Shown here piece after piece: positions 56,341 through 64,000 of a stretch of 64,000 nucleotides of DNA. The DNA comes from Rhinopithecus roxellana (taxonomy: Eukaryota > Chordata > Mammalia > Primates > Cercopithecidae). The position numbers and the translations under genes are program-made. Within the stretch, counting starts at the first letter, position 1. Each line of letters opens with the position of its first letter. The stretch spans positions 90,883,674 through 90,947,673 of the forward strand of contig NC_044550.1 in the NCBI RefSeq assembly GCF_007565055.1, in the 5' to 3' direction. The notes beneath the pieces are model-generated. The model did not search any database. It saw only the letters and a list, made by a program, of their open reading frames with translations, and was not told the DNA's origin.

Positions 56341-58339
56341 CGCTAGCTAATTCTTAAGCCCTTTGTTATACGAACAGTTTTTACATACATCAAGCTAAGC
56401 ATATTCAAAACTGGGTTGTATTGAAATCTAACTTTTATTTTCAACTTATCATGTGAGAGAGATGAGAGCACCTCCTCACATGGGCACTTTTTGCCTCTAT
56501 TGGAGAGGATGGAAACTGGGGCTTTATCAGTTCTTTTCTTCACCGGGGAAATGCTAGCTCTTACTTGGTATTCTTAGGTCACCTCTAAAATCCCTGCAGA
56601 CGTTTTTAGGCAGGTTTGCACACAGCAAGTCCTTAGTAGTATGTACTTAAAGGTCTCCATCTTGTGTTTTAGGAACATAGGTTGGACTCATGAAGTAGAA
56701 TTACAGATTCATCTTTATTGAACTTTTAAGTGGGAATTCCACCATGCTATCTGACCTGAGTTTATCCTTTAGTTATGTACTCTCTCACACTGAAGGAGAT
56801 TAAGGCTTCTTTACTAGCCTACAAAAGAAGCTCTCTAGTGTTTACACTTAGGCTTTAGCTGCTTCTTAACCACTCTCAGTTTCACCTTATTTCTTTGCAT
56901 AGAATGTTTACAATTCAGTAATTATCAGCCAACTGACAGAAGTCCCTCCTTTCCAACTTTCCTTAGCTCCCTATATCTTTCAGAATCAAAGTCATTTTCC
57001 CAGGTCACTGCAGGTGTAGTTAATTACTCAGTTCCCCTGCACTTACTAATAAGTACAGGTAAACTTGCATGCAATTGTGTGGAGTTAGAAACACTAATGT
57101 GAAGGTCTGGGTATTTGAGATATATGGGAAGAGTAGTGACAACAGTGACAATGGAGTTGACTTGTTATAACTAAGTTGTATAAATCCTTTGCAAAAGAAT
57201 AAAGTAAAACTGAGATTGGTTAATAAGCAGCTAAGGCCTACATGTGAAAATAAGAGAACTTATTTTATAGTTTTAGTGATTGGTTTCCGCTTTGTTCCAA
57301 CATCTTTTCATATTCTACATACCACTGTAATCATCTGTCAATTGGTGAGTCTTTTAGTCCATAAACTCTCTGTAACATTGATTCCCTTGGACCCTCCTGT
57401 AATCATTGGTGTATATTTGGGCTCTTAGAGAAGAAGATGCTAAGATACGATTAGACGTACAGGAGACGTCTTGAGAAAATGTTTGTGAATGATAAAGGAG
57501 AAATAGGCAGGGAGAAATTCTAGTCTGATAATATGGATCTAATACTTAGGAAAGGAGGAAAAGAATGAGAGAGAGAAAAGAACTTCAGACTGAAGTGCAG
57601 TTCTGAGAAATTCTTGGCCAGGCCAATGGAAAGTCCCTGTCCATTAGAAGAATCCAGTATTACTGAGGAGTGACCAATATGTAGTACCCTATCATTAGCT
57701 GGGAAACTCCTGAAAAAAAGGAGTTTTCTCTGACCTTCATTTCTCATGTGTAGGTTCATATCCTGCCTAGGAAAAAGTTCAGAGTGATTATAGAGGACAC
57801 TGTTTGTTTCTCTTAAGGATCTTCATGCTGTACTCTCTTTTCTAATGCCACAAAACAATTGATTTCTAGATTGTCTCAAGCTTGGTAGTTGTTTGCAGTA
57901 TAAGGAAGAGACTGACACATTGCTACATCAGGAATAATCCAGATTCCATTCATAAATGCTTGTACTATGTATTAACAGGTGCTTTATATACATAGTGATA
58001 AACATATTTAAATTTAAGAAAATAAAAGTAATAAATGCATATATAAAATGAATATAAATGACTCTCCAAATTGCAATAAAGGCAATTTTCATATATGACT
58101 TATGGAATCATTCAACTGGAATTGCCGGAAACAGAATGCTACAATTTACTCTGTTAGTCTAGTCATATGGATAATACTTATAAATATTATTTCTCTTCTT
58201 TATGTTCTTGTTTAATCTATATAACTCAGGTCTTCATGACCTCTTTTCAGTAACCCTACAATGCACAATAAGTTGTTTTAACTTGTTGCACACTTTAGTC
58301 TACCTTCACAATGCTAATGAAAAGTAAAAATTTAAAACT
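56341..58339. other. Unassigned DNA
   Basis: No gene, LTR or LINE recognised by eye. Open frames of up to 79 codons (57189-57428 on +, 57520-57759 on -) have no motif. Confidence 0.4.
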
Positions 58340-58470
58340 ATGTTAATCCTTCCTTTACAAATTTCCATAGCATCCTATATGGAAAGCCAAACTCCAAACT
58401 ATTGCATATAAGGTAATTTATGAACTAGCTCCTGTACAATTATGTCTCATTAAGAAATTCATTAAACTAC
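58340..58470 (+). repeat. L2 fragment
   Basis: 'aaatttccatagcatcctat', 'aaagccaaactccaaactat' and 'atgaactagctcctgtac' follow the L2 pattern 'cccattgc...aaatccaaactcc...catgatctggcccctg'. Short and old. Confidence 0.55.
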
Positions 58471-58514
58471 TTACAAATTATCATAAATTTTAAGGAACTG
58501 GCTCTCCTTCATAT

Positions 58515-59125
58515 TTTTCTCTGTCAACTTTCGTTTTAGAATCATGGGGTGGGGTACATGTGAAGATTAGTTACAAAGGTATATTGTGTGATGCTGAGGT
58601 TTGGGGTGTGACCCTCACCCTGGTATTGAGCATAGTACCCAACAGGTAGCTTGTCAGCCCTTGCTCCCCTTCCTCCCACTTCCCTCTAGTAATCCCCAGT
58701 GTGTATTATTGCCATCTCAATGTTGATGTGTACCCAACGTTTAGCTCCCACTTATAAGTGAGAACATTCAGTATTGCGTTTTCTGTTTCTCCATTAATTC
58801 ACTTAGGATAATGAGCTCCAGCTACATGTATGTTACTTCAAAGGATATGATTTCATTTTTTCTGACTGTGTAGTGTACCAGAGTGTATATGTATCACATT
58901 TTCTTTATCCAATCAACCATTGATATAATTGATCCAGGTTGATTCCACATCTTTGCTATTGTGATTATTGCTGCAATGAATATATGACGGCATATGTTTC
59001 CTAGTAGAACAATTTATTTTCTACTAAAAGTAAAATTACTGTGCTGAATGGTAATAAGGTTACTGAGTTGAATGGTAGTTCATTTTAAGTTCTTTGAGAA
59101 ATCTTCAAACTGCCTTTAGCAAAAC
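58515..59125 (-). repeat. L1PB/L1MA-like 3' end, antisense
   Basis: 'ggggtacatgtgaagattag', 'ggtatattgtgtgatgctga', 'agctcccacttataagtgag', 'ccattaattcacttaggata' and 'tttgctattgtgattattgc' are antisense L1 3'UTR and ORF2-end blocks. Diverged beyond the L1PA copies in this window. Confidence 0.85.
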
Positions 59126-59139
59126 ACTTATATCTATAA

Positions 59140-59227
59140 TCTACACAGAACTCAACTCAGCAAGCAAAAAACATAACTCCATTAAAAAGCAGGCAAATAA
59201 TCTACAAATAAATAACTTGAACAAATC
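59140..59227 (+). repeat. Older L1 ORF2 3' region, sense, first part
   Basis: 'actccattaaaaagcaggca' and following sequence match the region just upstream of the point where a younger L1 begins at about 59228. The older copy resumes at about 60078. Confidence 0.6.
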
Positions 59228-60077
59228 TGTAAGAAAAAAAAACCCATCAAAAAGTGGGCAAAGGATATGAACAGACACTTTTCAAAAGAAGACATTTATG
59301 TAGCCAACAGACACATGAAAAAATGTTCATCATCACTGGTCATCAGAGAAATCAAATCAAAACCACAATGAGATATCATCTCACACCAGTTAGAATGGTG
59401 ATCATAAAAAAAGTCAGGAAAAAAACATATGCTAGAAAGGATGTGGAGAAATAGGAACATTTTTAGACTGTTGGGGGAAGTGTAAATTAGTTCAACCATT
59501 GTGGAAGAAGGTGTGGCAATTCCTCAAGGATCTAGAACAAGAAATACCATTTGACCCAGCAATCCCATTATTGGATATATACCCAAAGGATTATAAATCA
59601 TGCCACTATAAAGACACATGCACACATATGTTTATTGTGGCACTATTCACAATAGCAAAGACTTGGAACCACAACCCAAATGTCCATCACTGATAGACTA
59701 GATTAAGAAAATGTGGCACATATATACCATTGTAGCCATAAAAAAGGATGAGTTCATGTCCTTTGCAGGGACATGGATGAAGCAGGAAACCATAATTCTC
59801 AGCAAACTATCACAAGGACAGAAAACCATACACTGCATTTTCTCACTCATAGTTGGGAGCTGAACAATGAGAACACACGGACACAGGGTGGGGAATATCA
59901 CACACCAGGACCTGTTGGGGGTGGGGGACTGGGAGAGGGATAGCATTGGGAGAAATATTTAATGTAAATGATGAGTTGATTGGTGCAGCAAACCAACATG
60001 GTACACGTATACATATGTGACAAACCTGCACATTGTGTATAGGACTTAAAGTATAATAAAAATAAATACATAATAAA
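59228..60077 (+). mobile_element. L1PA 3' end nested in an older L1
   Basis: From 'cccatcaaaaagtgggcaaa' through the last ORF2 codons (frames 59254-59454 and 59499-59693, disrupted), 'cacaccaggacctgttgggg' in the 3'UTR and 'gacttaaagtataataaaaa' with an A-rich tail. Only the ORF2 C-terminal part remains, so it is non-functional. Confidence 0.9.
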
Positions 60078-60495
60078 AAGTGGGCAAAGATGTGAACATG
60101 CACTTCTCAAAAGAAGACATATAAGCGGCTAATAAACATAAAAAGCTCATCATCACTAATCATCAGAGAAATGCAAATCATAACCACAGTGAGATACTGT
60201 CTCATACCAGTTAGAATGGCTTTTGTTAAAAAGTCAAAAAATAACAGATGTTGGTGAGGCTGTAGAGAAAATAGGACACTAATACATTGTTGGTGAGAAT
60301 GTAACTGAGTCCACCCACCATGGAGAGCTGTTTGGAGATTTCTCAAAGAACTGTCATTTGGACTACCATTTGACCCAGAAATCCCATTGTATATACACAA
60401 GGAAAATAAATGGTTCTACTGAAAGAATATATACACCAATCTATTCATTGGAGTGCTATTCACAAGAGCAAAACCATGGACTCAACCATCACACT
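60078..60495 (+). repeat. Older L1 ORF2 3' region, sense, second part
   Basis: 'agtgggcaaagatgtgaaca', 'taccagttagaatggctttt', 'gatgttggtgaggctgtaga' and 'accatttgacccagaaatcc' are older-L1 versions of the same ORF2 blocks as in the nested copy. It ends near 'accatggactcaaccatca'. Confidence 0.8.
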
Positions 60496-62667
60496 TTTCC
60501 ACAAGTTTTGTCCTATGCCAGAAATGATCCTCCTCCACCCCTTTCTTCAGTTTTTTGCTTGACTAACTCCTACTGACTAAACTTAATGATATGATGCTTA
60601 GGCACCTGTGAACCTCCTTAAATGATGAAAGCGTCCCCGTAGAACTCTGCTTATTCCTATTATAGCTAATGTTATTGCATTTATTGCTTTGCATGGAATT
60701 GTTAACTTGTATTTCTCTTCCTTTAGACTGTGGAAACTTTGAAAAGAGTAACTATTCCCTTCATCTATGTATATCAGAGCTTATTGGTATCTGAGATACT
60801 TGTTCAACAATATTGATGAAATAGGTAAATACAAATTATTAAAATAATTCATATTAAAATTAATTATTCCAAATGCTGACATGGTCACATATCTTGAAAT
60901 CCAGTGTCCCTTTGGGTATTTCAAAAATAAAATCCACAGTTTTTTATAGATACAATCTCTGGGCCTTAAGCAAGCTATGATGATACATTATTATAGAACA
61001 TTATAAGTAGAGAAGTGGAATTCCACTACAACCTTGTGTTCCCAAATTTTACGTTTATAAGAAATCAAATAAGACTTACACTTCCAGCAAGACTTTTTGA
61101 CTAAAAGTTTGATAAAGAAGAATATGTATTTAGATTTGATATACTAAATTTGTTCATATTTGTTTGTAATTCATTTATTTAATCTTCTATCTAGTAGAGA
61201 TAGTTATAAATGATTTTAATAATATATATGTCTTCCTGTCATTTTTGTTTATTTGAAAGTCAAGAAGAAAATGGAAAGCAGTTAATATATCACAGTGAAA
61301 CTTTTAGATAGGGTGAAATTGCCCCTTGGCTGGTTAATATGTATAAATGTAATCTCATTTAGAATGGCATAGACACCTAGGAATTTGGAAAATGCCTTGC
61401 TTTATTTTAATCCTCCTGTCATCCATGTAACACATTGTCTTGATTGATGAACTTGATTTCCCAAAAAAAGCTATATCTAAACCTGGTTACTAGTTAAAAT
61501 ACACCAACCATCGGAAGTTTAATGAAGCCAGTTCCTTCACAGTTGATTCAAATGACTAAAATCCTATCCAATTTGCCTCCTATTCACTTTGCTTCCTAAT
61601 AAGAAAATAACAGTACACTTTACCATCTATCAATCTGCAAATTGACTCTGCTAGCGGTTTTCTTGTGTCAAGTTAACGGATAATAAATGAAGTTTGTAAA
61701 TAAGTTCTAACAATAAGGGTAAACCTTTGACAAAATGTGAAAAGGACAGCATCATTCAGGGCATCAAATATTAAATTACATAAAGAAAGAGATATAAAAA
61801 AGTAAAATAAAGAGTTACACGATAATGTTAATTACTTCATACTTGTTAGTTCTGGGTAGTGAGACTAAGATCCTTTTTTCTTATAACCTTAAGATATACT
61901 CTATGTTCTCCAATAAATATATATTCTTTTTAAAATAAAAAATTATACAAAATTAATATCTTGGAATACTATATATAGTTTTTGCAAATAATGAGATAAA
62001 ACATGTCTGTAGCTGAAAATTCCAGAATAGTAATTACATTACTCTAACTTTACCTTTGATTTGAGATATATCCATGGATCAGCCTGTTAGAAGTTATTTA
62101 TTAAAATGAGAACCATGGTTACCCTAACTTCTCATTAGTGAGCTATAAGGGGACCTCATAAACATTCTGAAATTATATGCTCTGTATGCATGTATATGCT
62201 CATGAATATTATTTTTTGGCTTGCATGTGGTCATAAATATAACCTTGTATGTAAAGTGGTATGACATAAATGAAATTTAAAATCTGCTGATCTAAGATAG
62301 AAGAATAAAATAGAAAAGTCACCAAATACAAACTTTAAATAAATATTTGGAAAAAGTTAGAAAAAAACCAACTCTTTGGACTCCTGATTACCTCCCAGTA
62401 AAATTATATTTGATTATTCCTATCCTTGGAGTCTGTATTTTTAGATTATTTTCAATAACCACATCGTTGACTACTTTGCTTCTCTCCTTCCTCAACATCT
62501 ATCTTTCCTTCCTAACAGCTCTCTGATTTCCTTTTCGTTATACGAATTAGTGTGTTGTGCAATTTTCAGCGAGATATTATAGCCTAGTGCCTGCCATCTT
62601 TTCTGGTAGCCTGTGCCTTCCCAGAAGCTCTTTGGCTCTGCTTACTAATCATGCCAAAAGAGCCATT
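60496..62667. other. Unassigned AT-rich DNA
   Basis: No Alu, L1 or LTR recognised over 2.2 kb and no credible gene. Confidence 0.45.
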
Positions 62668-63007
62668 GGAGAGTAACATATTCTTTCTTTCTTTTTTTTT
62701 TTTTTTTTTTTTGAGATGGACTCTCGCTCTGTCGCCAAGGCTAGAGTGCAGTGGCGCTATCTCGGCTCACTGCAAGCTCCGCCTCCTGGGTTCAAGCCAT
62801 TCTCCTGCCTCAGCCTCCCCAATAGCTGGGACTACAGGCACCTGCCACCACGCCCGGCTAATTCTTTGTATTTTTAGTAGAGACGGGGTTTCACCGTGTT
62901 AGCCAGGATGGTCTCCATCTCCTGACCTTGTGATCCACCCACCTCCCAAAGTGGTGGGATTACAGGCATGAGCCACTGATCCTGGCCCTGGATAGTAACA
63001 TACTCTT
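62668..63007 (-). mobile_element. AluY with 18-bp target-site duplication
   Basis: The body is about 62686-62989. Flanks 'ggagagtaacatattctt' (62668-62685) and 'ggatagtaacatactctt' (62990-63007) match at 16 of 18. A short internal deletion removes the 'ttggcct'-type block near 62944. Confidence 0.95.
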
Positions 63008-64000
63008 AGCTCTACTAGTCAAATGACCTCTCAGTCTTGGAATCTTAAGCAGATGATTCAAGACTAGAAGAAGCTGTTAAGACTTGTTTATCTCAGCATA
63101 AATGTCCTAATGTTGCTGGTGGTATGACTTTTCCCAGAGTTTAGTTTGAGTAGCACACCAGAGCTCCCTCTGTTTTGCTCCATTTTCAAAATTGCCATCT
63201 TCTCATTTTTATAACCTCTTAGTACTCTTGTGGTAAATTTCATTACTTCCAACAATATCCAGGTTTGTTTTGCCAATTTTTAACAAAGAATACTAACTGA
63301 TAAAGAAATTGCTTCCTGAGAAGGGCTGGCAGGCAATGAAAAGCCATGAAAATAATAATATTTGGAATTAGTTTCTTAGCCAGGAAGGGGAGTCATTCAT
63401 ATTCCAGGACTAGACCTATAGGAATCTGTGGTGAAATAATTAAATTCACGGACAGCTGTAGATGCATGGAAACAGGGGATAAGTCTTTTGGCAAAGCAGT
63501 TAATTATTAAAATAAAACACTCTGAGATCTTGCTAAAATGGCTGTGCCTGATAATTGGTCATAATTCAATATAAGAGAGTGACAAATTCAAATACCTAAT
63601 TTCTCATCTCAAAGAAATTTGATCTGTATAACCTCGAGCAATTGAGTCACTTGACCCAGAATTAGATTATTAGTAGAATGTTATATCCCCTTAATATTTG
63701 GAATGGATGACCAAGAATACTGTCTGATGTGGGGTGAGTGGAGCTAAGAATTCATGTAGATTGTGCCACATTCATCCTATTGAGCTGTAATAGAAGTGAG
63801 GGACATGTCTTAATGAGAAGGTGAGAAAATAATAGCTAAGAGAAACTGCAAGCTTCTAAACAATTGATGGCACACGTCTAGTATCTATGAAATCAAATTC
63901 TACTTTATATTCTATGTCTGTTGTAGGCCAACAGAATCTCTATAAAACAAAATCTTGTACCAGAATATTTATGTGTTTGCTTCTCAATGCAGAAATTGAA
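63008..64000. other. Unassigned AT-rich DNA
   Basis: No gene or repeat recognised by eye. Confidence 0.45.

Overview
The window reads as nuclear DNA of a primate, most likely an Old World monkey (cercopithecid). It is AT-rich and crowded with Alu, L1, L2, MaLR, ERV and DNA-transposon copies. Several young Alus carry the AluYR-type form common in macaques and baboons (a 'gtggccggatctcagctc' block and an 'acctcgcccggct' block). Two L1 3' ends (31.3 kb on + and 40.35 kb on -) share a 3'UTR variant, a repeated 'gatgggtgc' unit around 'tgacgagt', that I associate with recent cercopithecid L1s. The organism call is inference from repeat subfamilies.

I see no convincing host protein-coding gene, tRNA, rRNA or other functional RNA gene. 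Every open frame I could explain is a retroelement remnant (L1 ORF1/ORF2, Alu, an ERV pol scrap) or a tract translated through a microsatellite. The segment is best described as gene-poor intergenic DNA or the inside of a large intron.

Layout. 0-4.3 kb: AT-rich DNA with a double palindrome and an old L1 split by a Tigger-like DNA transposon. 4.3-8.6 kb: four Alus (one with an exploded tail), a hAT-type MER5 fragment, an L2 and a MaLR LTR. 8.6-18.6 kb: mostly unassigned, with one Alu, an L1M 3' end, a MaLR LTR split by an L1 and a CA repeat. 18.6-22.8 kb: unassigned. 22.8-28.6 kb: Alus inserted among antisense L1M fragments, and a 270-bp TTCC tract. 28.6-42.4 kb: two closely related L1 3' ends in opposite orientation, a three-layer nest (L1M, MaLR LTR, MER9-like ERVK solo LTR), Alus and L2. 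42.8-48.3 kb: fragments of an ERV1-class provirus mixed with MST and MLT1 LTRs, Alus and a CTTT tract holding a CpG-rich island. 49.2-54.7 kb: an L1 cluster made of a sense 5'UTR-ORF1 half, an antisense ORF2 half with a misplaced 3'UTR scrap, and a separate L1 3' end with an apparent 3' transduction. 58.5-60.5 kb: nested L1 3' ends. 60.5-64 kb: unassigned DNA and one AluY.

I did not find an undescribed biological system. The points worth a second look are structural: Alu tails grown into long tetranucleotide tracts, chimeric L1 structures, possible short 3' transductions, an unexplained CpG-rich island, and young Alus with clear target-site duplications that may be polymorphic. All family names come from recognition by eye and need RepeatMasker confirmation.
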